Assembly: GCF_001401155.1 (NCBI RefSeq)
Contig: NZ_LJRO01000157.1
Coordinates: 23,232 to 87,231, forward strand
DNA: 64,000 nucleotides
From: Pseudomonas tremae
GTDB lineage: Bacteria > Pseudomonadota > Gammaproteobacteria > Pseudomonadales > Pseudomonadaceae
Direction: 5' to 3'
The number at the start of each line of letters is the position of its first letter. The first letter of the stretch is position 1. A program made the position numbers and the translations under genes. The notes under the pieces are model-generated. The model searched no databases, was not told the origin of the DNA, and saw only the letters and a program-made list of their open reading frames with translations. Positions 10,745 through 20,402 of the stretch are shown here, piece by piece.

Positions 10745-10754
10745 CATTTCTCAG

Positions 10755-12533
10755 TCAGAATTGTGATGCTTCCAGCAGAAACAGGGACTCGCTGCCTGCG
10801 CGTACCGATGCATCGAGCGAATGAATACGCGGCAGCAGGCGCGCAAAATAGAAGCGTGCGGTGCCCAGTTTGCTCGCGTAAAACGCTTCCTGCTGTTCTT
10901 TACCCAAGGCTGCCTTGGCCATCATTGCCCACATGTAGGCCAAGGCGGTGTAGCCGAACAGATGCAGGTATTCGACAGACGCGGCGCCGATTTCATTGGG
11001 GTTACTGCGCGAGCGGTCCAGCACCCAGGCGGTCAGCTCGTCCAGCATGTTCAGCGCAGACGTCAAAGGCCGGACAAACTCGCCAAGCGAGCTCTCGGAA
11101 CTATCGATGAACTGACGCACTTCATCCGAGAAGACCTGATAGAACGCGCCGTTCGACCCGACAATCTTGCGACCGACCAAGTCCAGCGCCTGGATGCCGT
11201 TGGTGCCTTCGTAGATCTGCGTGATGCGCACATCGCGCACCAGTTGCTCCTGCCCCCACTCCCGAATATAACCGTGACCGCCGAATACCTGCTGGCCGTG
11301 GACCGTGGTTTCCAGGCCGATATCGCTCAAAAAGGCTTTGGCGACCGGAGTCAGCAGCGCCACCAGATCGTCGGCACGCTTGCGCGCAACTTCGTCCGGG
11401 CTGAACTTGGCGATATCCAGTTGCAGGGCAACATAGCTGGAGAACGCCCGACCACCTTCGTTGAACGCCTTCATCGTCAGCAGCATGCGTCGCACATCCG
11501 GGTGGACGATGATCGGGTCAGCAGCTTTTTCCTTGTTTTGCGCGCCGGTCGGCGCACGGCTCTGCAGGCGATCAAGGGCGTATTCGACAGCGTTCTGATA
11601 AGACTGCACGCCAGACGCCAGGCCTTGAATGCCCACACCGAGACGCTCGTAATTCATCATGGTGAACATTGCCGCCAGGCCCTTGTTGGGCTCACCGATC
11701 AGGTAACCGACGGCGTCGTCGAAGTTCATCACGCAGGTCGCAGACGCCTGAATACCCATCTTGTGTTCGATGGAGCCACAACTGACGGTGTTGCGCGAAC
11801 CGACGCTGCCATCGTCACCCACCATGAACTTGGGCACCAGAAACAACGAGATACCTTTAGGGCCAGCCGGAGCGTCAGGCAGCTTGGCCAGCACGAGATG
11901 GATGATGTTCTCGGTCAGGTCGTGTTCACCACCTGTAATGAAAATCTTGCTGCCGGTGATCGTGTAGGTGCCGTCCGCTTGTGGCTCGGCTCTGGTGCGG
12001 ATCATGCCGAGGTCTGTGCCTGCATGTGCCTCGGTCAGGCACATGGAGCCGGCCCAGGCGCCCGAATACATGTTGGGCAGGAATTTGGCCTTGAGTGCTT
12101 CGGTGGCATGGGTGTCGATCGACACGCACGCCCCGGAGGTCAACATCGCGTACAGACCAAAGGCAAGACTGGCGGAGTTGATCATTTCCTCGACCTGAGC
12201 CGAGACCACCTTGGGCATGCCCATGCCGCCGAACGCGGGGTTTCCGCCAACGCCGACCCAGCCACCTTCGGCATAGGTCCGATAGGCTTGCGGATACCCC
12301 GCCGGCGTAGTCACGACGGTGTCATTCCAGTGACAGCCCTCCTCGTCGCCGTTGCGGCTCAGCGGGGCAATGGTCTTGCTGGTGACTTTGCCGGCTTCTT
12401 CGAGAATGGCGTCGACCGTTTCCGCGTCGACTGATTCAGCCAGCTCGGGCAGCTGTGCCCAGAGTCTGGAGACCTCGAACACTTCATTGAGGACGAAGCG
12501 CATATCGCGCAGTGGCGCTTTGTAGTCAGCCAT
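10755..12533 (-). CDS. FadE-type acyl-CoA dehydrogenase (592 aa)
   Basis: Large acyl-CoA dehydrogenase catalysing the first FAD-dependent step of fatty acid beta-oxidation. It has the N-terminal extension [20 protein letters not shown] typical of the approximately 600-residue bacterial FadE group, the central MCLTEAHAGTDLG and ITGSKIFITGGEHD motifs, and the C-terminal YEGTNGIQALDLVGRK block that includes the catalytic-glutamate region of the family. Start at 12533 rather than 12551 because the family begins [10 protein letters not shown]. Paralogous to the gene at 14320-16125 (same domain plan). The pair corresponds by neighbourhood to P. aeruginosa PA0506-PA0508. Confidence 0.9.
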   Translation of the reverse strand: MADYKAPLRDMRFVLNEVFEVSRLWAQLPELAESVDAETVDAILEEAGKVTSKTIAPLSRNGDEEGCHWNDTVVTTPAGYPQAYRTYAEGGWVGVGGNPAFGGMGMPKVVSAQVEEMINSASLAFGLYAMLTSGACVSIDTHATEALKAKFLPNMYSGAWAGSMCLTEAHAGTDLGMIRTRAEPQADGTYTITGSKIFITGGEHDLTENIIHLVLAKLPDAPAGPKGISLFLVPKFMVGDDGSVGSRNTVSCGSIEHKMGIQASATCVMNFDDAVGYLIGEPNKGLAAMFTMMNYERLGVGIQGLASGVQSYQNAVEYALDRLQSRAPTGAQNKEKAADPIIVHPDVRRMLLTMKAFNEGGRAFSSYVALQLDIAKFSPDEVARKRADDLVALLTPVAKAFLSDIGLETTVHGQQVFGGHGYIREWGQEQLVRDVRITQIYEGTNGIQALDLVGRKIVGSNGAFYQVFSDEVRQFIDSSESSLGEFVRPLTSALNMLDELTAWVLDRSRSNPNEIGAASVEYLHLFGYTALAYMWAMMAKAALGKEQQEAFYASKLGTARFYFARLLPRIHSLDASVRAGSESLFLLEASQF

Positions 12534-12701
12534 GGCAAACCTCGTGAACACGTAACGAGAAACAGTGGGAGGCTGGTCGATGCGTGCAAATACGACGATC
12601 AGCTACCGGGTTTCACGAGTCTACCCGAACAACATTTCAGACACATAGGGTCGTGTCATGACTCGATGGTCATAACAGGTCACGGCTTTATAAGGTGTTG
12701 A

Positions 12702-14000
12702 TCAGTTCGTTGCACTCGGAGTACGCACGGCGCCACGTCGATTCAGGTGTTCATGGGAGACGACACAGTTGCGCCCCGCCCCCTTGGCCGCGTAAAGCGC
12801 CTGGTCAGCGCATTTGAGCACCTCTTCAGGCGTGCGATGTTCGGGTTGGCGTTCGGCAACACCGATACTGACCGTTACCGACACACTGCCTGCCTGAGCA
12901 CCGTTGCGTCGCTGGCGGCCTTGCTGATCGTCCTGAGGACGGCTGTCCTTGTTGCGCAACTGGATCTCGTAAGTGGCAATGGCTTCGCGAATGGCTTCCA
13001 GGTGCGGCAGGCACTCCTCAATGGTTTTGGCCGCAAAGACAATGGCGAACTCTTCCCCGCCATAGCGATAGGCCTTGCCGCCGCCATTGGTGATTTTCGA
13101 CAGTTTGCTGGCCACCAGCCGCAGCACCTGATCTCCTACATCGTGACCATGTGTGTCGTTGAATTTCTTGAAGTGATCGACGTCGCTCATTGCCAGAACA
13201 TAATTGCGCCCCAGACGCTGCATGCGCTCATTGAGTGCCCGACGGCCTGGCAGCCCTGTGAGTTCGTCGCGAAAGGCCATCTGGTAAGCCTCGTGAGCGA
13301 CGGCAGCAGCAATCATCAGCATGACCTGACTGCAAAGAATATTCAGCGTGAACGGCAGAATGAAGGTTTTGGGCAGCGCCCAGAACAGCCCCAGCAGACC
13401 GACGATCTGCGCGGCGTGCAGCGGTCGCGGTTTTTCCAGGTACTGCCAGATCAGCACCGCGAACGACATTAGAAACATCGCGTAGGACAACTGGATCAGA
13501 CTCATCCACGAGCCATGCAATGCAGGCCAGCGGATGTCCGCCAGCCAGGCTTGCAGTTCGACCGGATAACTTTGCTCAAGCCCCACTGCCACGCCGCCCA
13601 GGGCCACCATTACCGCGAGACGCGCGACCATGTCCTGAAACAGATGAGTGCGTTCCTCCCACGCCGCGTAAAGCCCGAACAGCACCGGCAACAGCAGGCA
13701 CACCAGATGGAAGATGACTGCGGCATCGTCACGGACCTTGCCGTTGTCGCGGTAGAAGTCGGTCTGGGTATCAAGCAGGTAATAGGCGATGTAGACGGTG
13801 AGCATCAGGAACAGCTCGCGCTGCCGACGATAGACACAGCAATACGCACCGCCCAACAGCAAAACCAGAGTGGGCAGCACATTGAACAGAGAGGTGAAGA
13901 AGACGTTCAGGTCCTTTACATACGCAGCCGCAAGCCCCGCCACCAGCAATGCCAGTGAGGGCAGAAAATGACTCAGGCGTGCAGCTGATGGACGCAACAA
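12702..14000 (-). CDS. Membrane-bound GGDEF diguanylate cyclase
   Basis: 432 residues. About seven hydrophobic helices (roughly 10-30, 33-57, 62-78, 97-113, 124-142, 168-187, 198-238) precede a GGDEF domain (245-415) with the active-site motif GGEEF at 314-318. The metal-binding and substrate region SDVDHFKKFNDTHGHDVGD is intact, so it is probably active in making c-di-GMP. No RxxD inhibitory site precedes GGEEF. A Q/R-rich insert (around residues 350-375) interrupts the domain before the SVTVSIG strand. Start is TTG 14000 with an aggaga ribosome site 9 bp upstream; I saw no better ATG. It sits between two fadE paralogues in the same direction. Confidence 0.85.
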   Translation of the reverse strand: MLRPSAARLSHFLPSLALLVAGLAAAYVKDLNVFFTSLFNVLPTLVLLLGGAYCCVYRRQRELFLMLTVYIAYYLLDTQTDFYRDNGKVRDDAAVIFHLVCLLLPVLFGLYAAWEERTHLFQDMVARLAVMVALGGVAVGLEQSYPVELQAWLADIRWPALHGSWMSLIQLSYAMFLMSFAVLIWQYLEKPRPLHAAQIVGLLGLFWALPKTFILPFTLNILCSQVMLMIAAAVAHEAYQMAFRDELTGLPGRRALNERMQRLGRNYVLAMSDVDHFKKFNDTHGHDVGDQVLRLVASKLSKITNGGGKAYRYGGEEFAIVFAAKTIEECLPHLEAIREAIATYEIQLRNKDSRPQDDQQGRQRRNGAQAGSVSVTVSIGVAERQPEHRTPEEVLKCADQALYAAKGAGRNCVVSHEHLNRRGAVRTPSATN

Positions 14001-14319
14001 AAAAACAATCTCCTGCCCAAGGACGAATCGATGTCATTGTGCCTTCATCCGGCGAACAATGCATTCAGCAGGATCAACAAACGAGCTACTTCTGTAACGG
14101 CAGGAGAGTGGAAATGTTTATTGCGTGATCCTCTAACGCGCTTCTTGGCGCTCTACCGCCGCACCTCTGCGCCGCACCACAACTCAAGACCGCACGCAGA
14201 GCGTTCCCACGCAGGAGCCCGAAGAACGAGTTCGCTGAGTCGCATTAGCCGCTACAAACGCAGCCCAAAAAAAAGCCGCCTGATCAGCGATCAGGCGGCT
14301 TGGTTGACTGACGGAGGGC
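14001..14319. other. Intergenic stretch, second fadE to GGDEF gene
   Basis: No gene recognised. It contains the terminator at 14266-14300 and, near 14195-14222, a fragment (gagcgttcccacgc) of the interspersed palindromic repeat also found at 22305, 49684 and 61513. Confidence 0.55.
14266..14300 (-). terminator. Strong rho-independent terminator of the 14320-16125 gene
   Basis: Perfect 12-bp stem AGCCGCCTGATC / GATCAGGCGGCT with a three-base loop (14274-14300) and an eight-base A-run on the left, which is the U-tract of a minus-strand transcript. Confidence 0.92.
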
Positions 14320-16125
14320 TCAGTAAGCCAGACCGAAGTCTTCTTCCTTCATGTCCATCAGGTTACCGGCGCCCGACAGGATGGCGGCAACGTGGGTACG
14401 GGTGCGCGGCAGGATGCGCTGGAAGTAGAAGCGTGCAGTCTGGATCTTGGCGCGGTAGAACGCCTCGTCCGACGTACCGGCTGCGAGCTTCTCAGCGGCC
14501 AGACGCGCCATGTCGGCCCAGAAGTACGCCAGGCAGGCATAGCCGGAATACATGATGTAATCCACCGAAGCAGCGCCCACTTCTTCACGGTCCTTCATTG
14601 CAGCCATGCCCACTTTCAGAGTCAGGTCGCCCCACTCCTTGTTCAGCGCAGCCAACGGGGTGACGAATTCCTGAACGGCTTCGTTGCCTTCATTGCCCTG
14701 GCAGAACTTGTGTACGATTTTGGTGAAACCCTTCAGTGCTTCGCCTTGGGTCATCAGCACCTTGCGGCCCAGCAAATCGAGTGCCTGGATACCCGTGGTG
14801 CCTTCGTACAGCATCGAAATACGGCTGTCGCGAACGTTCTGTTCCATGCCCCACTCGGCGATGAAGCCGTGACCACCGTAGATCTGCACGCCATGGTTGG
14901 CGGCTTCAAAGCCCACTTCAGTCATGAATGCCTTGGCAATCGGCGTCATGAACGCCAGCAGCGCGTCGGCGGCTTTCTTCTGCTCGGGGTCTTCGCTGTA
15001 CTTGACGATGTCGACCTGCTTGGCGGTGAAGTACACCATCGCGCGGGTGCCTTCGGCGAAGGCTTTCATGGTCAGCAGCATGCGCCGCACGTCAGGGTGG
15101 ACGATGATCGGGTCAGCCGACTTTTCCGGCGCTTTCGGGCCGGTCAGGGAGCGCATCTGCAGACGGTCACGGGCGTATTTCAGGCCGCCCTGAAAAGCCA
15201 CTTCGGCATGCGCCAGGCCTTGCAATGCGGTGCCCAGACGCGCGGTGTTCATGAACGTGAACATGCAGTTCAGGCCCTTGTTCGGCGGGCCGATCAGGTA
15301 GCCGGTAGCACCGTCGAAGTTCATCACGCAGGTTGCGTTGCCGTGGATGCCCATCTTGTGTTCGATCGAACCGCAATTGACTGCGTTGCGCTCGCCGATG
15401 CCGCCATCGGCAGCCGAGATGAACTTGGGCACGATGAACAGGGAAATGCCTTTGGTGCCTGCAGGCGCATCCGGCAGACGAGCCAGCACGATGTGGACGA
15501 TGTTATCGGCCATGTCGTGCTCACCGGCGGAAATGAAGATCTTGGTGCCGGTGACCTTATAGGTGCCGTCCGCCTGTGGCTCGGCCCTGGTGCGCAACAT
15601 GCCCAGGTCGGTGCCGCAATGCGACTCGGTCAGGCACATGGTGCCGGTCCATTCGCCGGACACCAGCTTGGTCAGGTAGGCCTCCTGCTGCTCGGGGGTG
15701 CCGTGCTCGGAGATCGTGTTCATCGCGCCATGAGAAAGCCCCGGGTACATGCCCCACGACCAGTTGGCTTCGCCGACCATCTCGCTGACTGCAAGACCGA
15801 GAGACTCCGGCAGACCCTGGCCACCGTGCGCCAGATCGTGTGCCAGACTCGGCCAGCCGCCCTCGACAAACTGCTTGTAGGCCTGCTTGAAACCGGACGG
15901 CGTCTTCACGCCCGACTCGCTCCAGGTGCAGCCTTCGGTATCACCCACGCGGTTCAGCGGGGCCAGCACCTGCTCACAGAACTTGGCGCCCTCTTCAAGA
16001 ATGGCGTCGACCATGTCCGGCGTGGCGTCGTGGCAAGCGGGCAGACTTTGATAGTGCGCTTCATAACCGAGCAGCTCGTCGCGGACGAAACGAATATCAC
16101 GCAAGGGGGCCTTGTAGTCAGGCAT
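14320..16125 (-). CDS. FadE-type acyl-CoA dehydrogenase (601 aa)
   Basis: Second large acyl-CoA dehydrogenase, first step of beta-oxidation. N-terminus [19 protein letters not shown], substrate/FAD motifs [13 protein letters not shown] and [14 protein letters not shown], and [16 protein letters not shown] near residue 430. It differs clearly from its neighbour at 10755-12533 in the N-terminal and C-terminal regions, so the two probably prefer different chain lengths, as reported for the equivalent P. aeruginosa pair. A PsrA-like operator lies 96 bp upstream (16221-16236), and the gene has its own terminator. Confidence 0.9.
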   Translation of the reverse strand: MPDYKAPLRDIRFVRDELLGYEAHYQSLPACHDATPDMVDAILEEGAKFCEQVLAPLNRVGDTEGCTWSESGVKTPSGFKQAYKQFVEGGWPSLAHDLAHGGQGLPESLGLAVSEMVGEANWSWGMYPGLSHGAMNTISEHGTPEQQEAYLTKLVSGEWTGTMCLTESHCGTDLGMLRTRAEPQADGTYKVTGTKIFISAGEHDMADNIVHIVLARLPDAPAGTKGISLFIVPKFISAADGGIGERNAVNCGSIEHKMGIHGNATCVMNFDGATGYLIGPPNKGLNCMFTFMNTARLGTALQGLAHAEVAFQGGLKYARDRLQMRSLTGPKAPEKSADPIIVHPDVRRMLLTMKAFAEGTRAMVYFTAKQVDIVKYSEDPEQKKAADALLAFMTPIAKAFMTEVGFEAANHGVQIYGGHGFIAEWGMEQNVRDSRISMLYEGTTGIQALDLLGRKVLMTQGEALKGFTKIVHKFCQGNEGNEAVQEFVTPLAALNKEWGDLTLKVGMAAMKDREEVGAASVDYIMYSGYACLAYFWADMARLAAEKLAAGTSDEAFYRAKIQTARFYFQRILPRTRTHVAAILSGAGNLMDMKEEDFGLAY

Positions 16126-16458
16126 AGCGATAAACCTCTGCTGATGAATCCTGGAACGAATGACCGGACGGTCGCCGAGAACAGAGCCTCAAGCACCAGA
16201 CAATCTCGCATGCCTTGCGGTCAAACAGGTGTTTGAAACATACGTTTACGCCTAAACCTTGTCAATAGCGAACCACGCACCATTCGTCCAAGGCATTGAC
16301 CGACCGCGCAGGCACAGGCATGCAGCGCAGAAAAAAGCGTAACGAGAGGTTAGTTGGGGCGAAGAGAACAGCGCGGGCGATACAGCGTAGTGATAGCGGG
16401 GGATTCAGCCGATGACGCCGCGCGGTGTAGGTACCACGCGGGTTCTTTGATCGGAATA
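16126..16458. other. Intergenic stretch upstream of fadE
   Basis: No gene recognised in 333 bp. It holds the PsrA-like palindrome (16221-16236) and a GC-rich inverted repeat near 16418-16441 (ccgcgcggtgta / taccacgcgg) just after the stop of the small minus-strand gene, possibly its terminator. Confidence 0.55.
16221..16236. promoter_or_regulatory. PsrA-like operator
   Basis: TCAAACAGGTGTTTGA fits the published PsrA consensus (G/C)AAAC-N2-4-GTTT(G/C) with CAAAC-N4-GTTTG. PsrA is a TetR-family repressor that senses long-chain fatty acids in Pseudomonas and controls fadE-type genes. The position, 96 bp before the acyl-CoA dehydrogenase start, suits a promoter-overlapping operator. Confidence 0.65.
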
Positions 16459-16755
16459 TTAAGCGTAAGTGTCGATCAGCGTACCGAGCGCTTCGTTGCT
16501 TGCTCTTTGAGCTGCAAGGCCGGCCTCGAACTGATTTTTGCCTGCTGCGAGCTCGACAATATTGCCAGGCAGATCCGAGCGCTGGCTGCGATCAACAGAA
16601 CGAAGGTTTTCGAGCTGGAAGTCCGATGACTGGCTTCGGCCCGCCACTTCGACATTGGTGCTGGCGATCTGGGTGGCCGCCTGATCCACACGTCCCTGCC
16701 CGACCTGCATGGCGCTCAAGCCTGGGTAGAGGGTGTTGTTCATGGTGATTTGCAT
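16459..16755 (-). CDS. Small conserved protein with flagellar-rod-like sequence (98 aa)
   Basis: Not confidently named. The N-terminal half (ALSAMQ-like segment, QAATQIASTNVEV) resembles the coiled N-terminus of flagellar rod/hook proteins, and the C-terminal half (NIVELAAGKNQFEAGLAAQR) resembles their C-terminal helix (FlgB/FlgC/FlgE style), but the globular middle is missing. No signal peptide. A GAGGA ribosome site precedes the ATG at 16755; an alternative ATG is four codons in. It occupies the position of the small hypothetical gene between bioD and fadE in P. aeruginosa, so it is a conserved resident and not a recent arrival. Confidence 0.7.
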   Translation of the reverse strand: MQITMNNTLYPGLSAMQVGQGRVDQAATQIASTNVEVAGRSQSSDFQLENLRSVDRSQRSDLPGNIVELAAGKNQFEAGLAAQRASNEALGTLIDTYA

Positions 16756-16909
16756 AAGCCGATCCTCAGTTCAAAAAAATGAACACCTGCATTGAACCAG
16801 CATTTGCTCAGGAATACTCGACAAACAGACTAATGGCACTAGGCCTCACGATAGACTGAGCCTTTGAAATTGGAAAAGACCTTTGTCTGTCAGGAACATA
16901 GCAACGCTG

Positions 16910-17590
16910 TCAGCAGAGCTTCCCGATATCAAGATATAGCGCCACGTTTTCGGCGCTGGCCGTGTCCAGACGAGGGACACGCCCCAGGCACGGAGCGGGC
17001 AAGCGCTCGACCAGCGTGACAAGGTTTTCCTCAAGCCGCGCCGTCTCAGGGTCGATGATATTGGCCACCCAGCCCGCGAGATGCAGACCGTCGCGGGCAA
17101 TGGCTTCGGCGGTCAGTACGGCATGATTGATACAGCCCAGACGCACGCCCACCACCAGAATCACCGGCAAACCCAAGGCAATGGCCAGATCGGAAAGATT
17201 GCTCTGCCCATCCAGCGGAACACGCCAGCCACCTGCACCTTCAATCAAGGTGAAGTCAGCCTGTTTATCGAGAATGTGGCGCATCGGCGTTAACAAGGAA
17301 TCAACGGTCAGTGTAACGCCCGCCTCGCGTGCGGCCAGATGTGGAGCAATCGCTGGCTCCAGCGCCAGCGGGTTGACCTCATCGTAATCCAGCGCAAGCG
17401 AACACTCGGCCTGCAACGCCAGCGCGTCGGAATTGCGCAGCCCCTGCGCGCTCTTCACACAGCCGGACGCGACAGGCTTGCCCGCAGCCGTACTCAGGCC
17501 ACTCAGCCGGGCAGCGCACAGCAGACCCGCTGCCACTGTGGTTTTACCCGCATCGGTGTCTGTTCCGGTTACAAAATAAGCAACACTCAT
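16910..17590 (-). CDS. bioD: Dethiobiotin synthetase BioD
   Basis: 226-residue ATP-dependent carboxylase that closes the ureido ring of dethiobiotin. The P-loop (VTGTDTDAGKTTVAAGL) is at the N-terminus and the EGAGGWRVPL motif follows near residue 118. The start at 17590 gives the family N-terminus MSVAYFVTGTDTDAGKT; the open frame extends further upstream into bioC without a family match. Last gene of bioBFHCD, 25 bp after bioC. Confidence 0.94.
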   Translation of the reverse strand: MSVAYFVTGTDTDAGKTTVAAGLLCAARLSGLSTAAGKPVASGCVKSAQGLRNSDALALQAECSLALDYDEVNPLALEPAIAPHLAAREAGVTLTVDSLLTPMRHILDKQADFTLIEGAGGWRVPLDGQSNLSDLAIALGLPVILVVGVRLGCINHAVLTAEAIARDGLHLAGWVANIIDPETARLEENLVTLVERLPAPCLGRVPRLDTASAENVALYLDIGKLC

Positions 17591-17615
17591 CCTGGAAACC
17601 TTTCCTTCATCACAC

Positions 17616-18431
17616 TCAGCCATCAGTTTTTTCCAGCACCGCGTACACCACTTGATACGTGGCAGGCAGCCCCGCCTCCAGGCGAAAGCGCTCATAGGCC
17701 TTGACCATGCCCAGCATTCGCTCGCGTCCAGTCAGGCCGCTGGGTCGCCCCGGATTGAGATTGTGCGCTCCGAGGGCCTTCAACTCGTGGGTCAGGCTGC
17801 GCACATCCGGGTAGTGCAACACGTGTGGGCGAACGTCCAGGCTGCGCACTCGCAGACCACTGGCGGCACACAGCTGGCGGTAGTCATCCTCGCGGCGGAA
17901 GCGATTCACATGCACCTGGCCGTCAACCGCTTGCCAACTGTCGCGCAGCTCATACAGCGTGCCCACGCACAGGCTGGCAAAGGCAAACACGCCGCCGGGC
18001 TGCAATACACGATGAGCCTCACTCAGCACAGCCTTGAAATCAGCACACCACTGGACGGCGAGGCTGGAGAAAATCAGCCCGCAGCTTTGATCGCGCAACG
18101 GCAGATGCTCGGCATCCCCCGCAATAAAATGCTCTGCTCCACCAAGCGGCTGTGCGTGACGCAACATGCCTTCGGCGATATCCAGCGCGATGCCTTCGCT
18201 GCTGCTGAACGCTTGCCCCAGCAGCCGGCTGAAATAACCGGTGCCACAGCCAAGGTCCAGCCAGCGCGCAGGCGTGAATCCGGCAGGAAGACAGGTCAGC
18301 AAATGGTTGCCGACGCTACGCTGCAATTCAGCGACGCTGTCGTAGCTGCCCGCTGCCCGGGAGAAAGACGCCGCGACCTGGCGCTTATCGGGCAGCACAG
18401 AGGGCGGCTTGGGATGGGAAAGATCAGTCAT
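17616..18431 (-). CDS. bioC: Malonyl-ACP O-methyltransferase BioC
   Basis: 271-residue SAM-dependent methyltransferase that methylates malonyl-ACP to disguise it for pimeloyl chain elongation. Motif [16 protein letters not shown] and the DxAEGML acidic turn are visible. Start taken as ATG 18431 ([11 protein letters not shown]), which overlaps the bioH stop by 8 bp; ATG 18443 (MSRAMTDL) is also possible. The core [19 protein letters not shown] is typical BioC. Confidence 0.92.
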   Translation of the reverse strand: MTDLSHPKPPSVLPDKRQVAASFSRAAGSYDSVAELQRSVGNHLLTCLPAGFTPARWLDLGCGTGYFSRLLGQAFSSSEGIALDIAEGMLRHAQPLGGAEHFIAGDAEHLPLRDQSCGLIFSSLAVQWCADFKAVLSEAHRVLQPGGVFAFASLCVGTLYELRDSWQAVDGQVHVNRFRREDDYRQLCAASGLRVRSLDVRPHVLHYPDVRSLTHELKALGAHNLNPGRPSGLTGRERMLGMVKAYERFRLEAGLPATYQVVYAVLEKTDG

Positions 18432-19155
18432 CGCCCGACTCATGTAGAAAAGCCTGGATTGCCGCCGCCACCCCATGAGGGTTTTCCAGAAGAAACGCGT
18501 GACTGGCTTGCTCGATGACGCCTACTTCTACATCCGGCAACAAGGCCAGCAGATCACCTGCGGCCTCGGCTGGCACGAAGGCATCCAGCCCGGCGAACAA
18601 GTGCAATTGCGGCCCACGATAGGTTTGCAGCGCGCTGCGGGTATCCAGTTGTTGAAGTATTTTCAGGCCATCGACCAGCGCGGTACTCGAAGTGTGCGGC
18701 GCACCGGCCTTGAGCAGGCGCGCCAGACCGCGAGGGTCTTCTGCACCTTGTGTACACAACAGGCTGAAGCGCTTGAGCGTCGCCTCCGGGTCTGCGCAAC
18801 AGCCTGCCAGAAACACATCGAAATCCAGTGCAGGCATCGCATTCGGCCATGCGCCGCGAGTAACGAAACAGGCATTGCTGGCCAGGGTCAACAAGCCGCA
18901 GCAACCCTCACCACGCCGCGCTGCCAGCTCGGCAGCCAGCATGCCGCCCAACGACCATCCGCCCAGCCAGGCATCATCCGGCAGGTTGCTGTCCAGTTCG
19001 TCGAGCCAGTCCGACAGATCGCAGCTGTCGATGTCCGGCAGTGGCTCGATCTCGACTCGCAAACGCTCGTCCAGCCCGCACAATGCGTCGGCAAGCGGTT
19101 GCAGAGGAGACACACCAAGGCCCCAGCCCGGCAATAGAATCAGACGATCACGCAT
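18424..19155 (-). CDS. bioH: Pimeloyl-ACP methyl ester carboxylesterase BioH
   Basis: 243-residue alpha/beta hydrolase that removes the methyl group from pimeloyl-ACP methyl ester. Nucleophile S68 in GGWSLGG, acid in FAGLDAFVP and histidine in [11 protein letters not shown] are all present. Start at 19155 ([12 protein letters not shown]) overlaps the bioF end by 8 bp, the same overlap as bioH/bioC, suggesting coupled translation. Confidence 0.92.
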   Translation of the reverse strand: MRDRLILLPGWGLGVSPLQPLADALCGLDERLRVEIEPLPDIDSCDLSDWLDELDSNLPDDAWLGGWSLGGMLAAELAARRGEGCCGLLTLASNACFVTRGAWPNAMPALDFDVFLAGCCADPEATLKRFSLLCTQGAEDPRGLARLLKAGAPHTSSTALVDGLKILQQLDTRSALQTYRGPQLHLFAGLDAFVPAEAAGDLLALLPDVEVGVIEQASHAFLLENPHGVAAAIQAFLHESGDD

Positions 19156-20338
19156 GCACAGGCTCCGTAGATTGACGTGCATCCAGCAGCGGGTAGCACT
19201 GCTCCAGCGCCTCTAATAACAGTTGCACGTCCGCCTCGCTGTGGGCAGCAGATAACGTCACGCGCAGCCGGGCACTGCCGGCAGGCACAGTGGGTGGGCG
19301 TATGGCGGTCACCAGCAAGCCACGCTCTCGCAGCAACTGCGACAAGCGCAGCGCGCGACCGGCGTCGCCGATCATGATCGGCTGGATCGGCGTGAAGCTG
19401 TCCATCAGTTGCAGGCCGAGCTGCTCGGCACCGCGCCGAAATTGCTGAATCAGACGGGCCAGATGCTCGCGACGCCAGTGCTCGGTGCGCAGCAGTTGCA
19501 GGCTTTTCAGCGTCGCGCAGGCCAGCGCAGGCGGTTGACTGGTGGTGTAGATGTAAGGCCGGGCAAACTGGATCAGGGTTTCGATCAGCTCTTCACTGCC
19601 TGCCACAAATGCGCCAGAGGTGCCGAACGACTTGCCGAGCGTGCCGACCAGCACCGGCACATCATCCATACTCAAGCCGAAATGCTCGACAATGCCCGCC
19701 CCGTTCGCGCCCAGCGACCCGAAACCATGCGCGTCGTCGACCATCAGCCAGGCGCCGCGGGCCTTTGCAGCCTTTGCGAGCGCAGGCAGGTCGGCGATGT
19801 CACCATCCATGCTGAACACGCCGTCGGTCACCACCAGCGTATCGCCGACGGATTTTTCCAGCCGCGAGCTCAGGCTGTTGACGTCGTTGTGCAGATAGCG
19901 GGAAAACCGTGCGCCGCTGAGCAAACCTGCATCCAGCAGCGAAGCGTGATTGAGGCGGTCTTCCAGTACGGTATCACCCTGCCCGACCAGGGCCGTCACT
20001 GCACCGAGGTTGGCCATGTAACCGTTGGAGAACAGCAGCGCGCGCGGTCGTCCGGTCAGGTCGGCAAGGGCTTCTTCCAGTTCGTGATGCGGTGCGCTAT
20101 GGCCGATTACCAGATGCGACGCGCCGCCACCCACGCCCCAGCGCTCGGCGCCTGACTGCCATGCGGCGATCACGTCGGGATGATTGGCGAGGCCCATGTA
20201 ATCGTTGTTGCAGAACGCCAGCAGCGGCTGACCATCGACGATGACCTGCGGGCCTTGCGGGCTTTGCAGCAGCGGGCGCTGACGATACAGATGCTGCGCG
20301 CGACGGGCATCAAGGCGTGTGCGGAGATCGAAAGACAT
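19148..20338 (-). CDS. bioF: 8-amino-7-oxononanoate synthase BioF
   Basis: 396-residue PLP enzyme condensing pimeloyl-ACP with alanine. [24 protein letters not shown] and the PLP-lysine motif [13 protein letters not shown] are seen. It is separated from bioB by 64 bp that hold a terminator-like hairpin. Confidence 0.95.
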   Translation of the reverse strand: MSFDLRTRLDARRAQHLYRQRPLLQSPQGPQVIVDGQPLLAFCNNDYMGLANHPDVIAAWQSGAERWGVGGGASHLVIGHSAPHHELEEALADLTGRPRALLFSNGYMANLGAVTALVGQGDTVLEDRLNHASLLDAGLLSGARFSRYLHNDVNSLSSRLEKSVGDTLVVTDGVFSMDGDIADLPALAKAAKARGAWLMVDDAHGFGSLGANGAGIVEHFGLSMDDVPVLVGTLGKSFGTSGAFVAGSEELIETLIQFARPYIYTTSQPPALACATLKSLQLLRTEHWRREHLARLIQQFRRGAEQLGLQLMDSFTPIQPIMIGDAGRALRLSQLLRERGLLVTAIRPPTVPAGSARLRVTLSAAHSEADVQLLLEALEQCYPLLDARQSTEPVHA

Positions 20339-20368
20339 GCAGGCCCCGGTCCGGAAGGTAGCTATTCA

Positions 20369-20396
20369 AAACGGGCCGATAAAGACCGGCCCGTTT
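20369..20396 (-). terminator. Hairpin between bioB and bioF
   Basis: Perfect 10-bp stem AAACGGGCCG / CGGCCCGTTT with an eight-base loop, followed on the minus strand by TTTTGAAT. It resembles a rho-independent terminator placed inside the bio operon, so it may be a partial terminator or mRNA stabiliser, or separate bioB from bioFHCD. Confidence 0.75.
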
Positions 20397-20402
20397 CAGG
20401 CG

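Larger units (their letters stand above)
10364..10754. other. Intergenic stretch, YqaE to acyl-CoA dehydrogenase
   Basis: No gene recognised in 391 bp. It contains the bidirectional terminator at 10546-10569 and a perfect inverted repeat at 10723-10744; the yqaE promoter should lie just right of 10363 but I could not pin it. Confidence 0.6.

Noticed and set aside
10821..12434. 537-codon plus-strand open frame opposite the acyl-CoA dehydrogenase
   Set aside because: Antisense shadow; the minus-strand reading is a clear FadE protein.
14392..16236. 614-codon plus-strand open frame opposite the second acyl-CoA dehydrogenase
   Set aside because: Antisense shadow with the same low-complexity character; the opposite strand encodes a complete family member.
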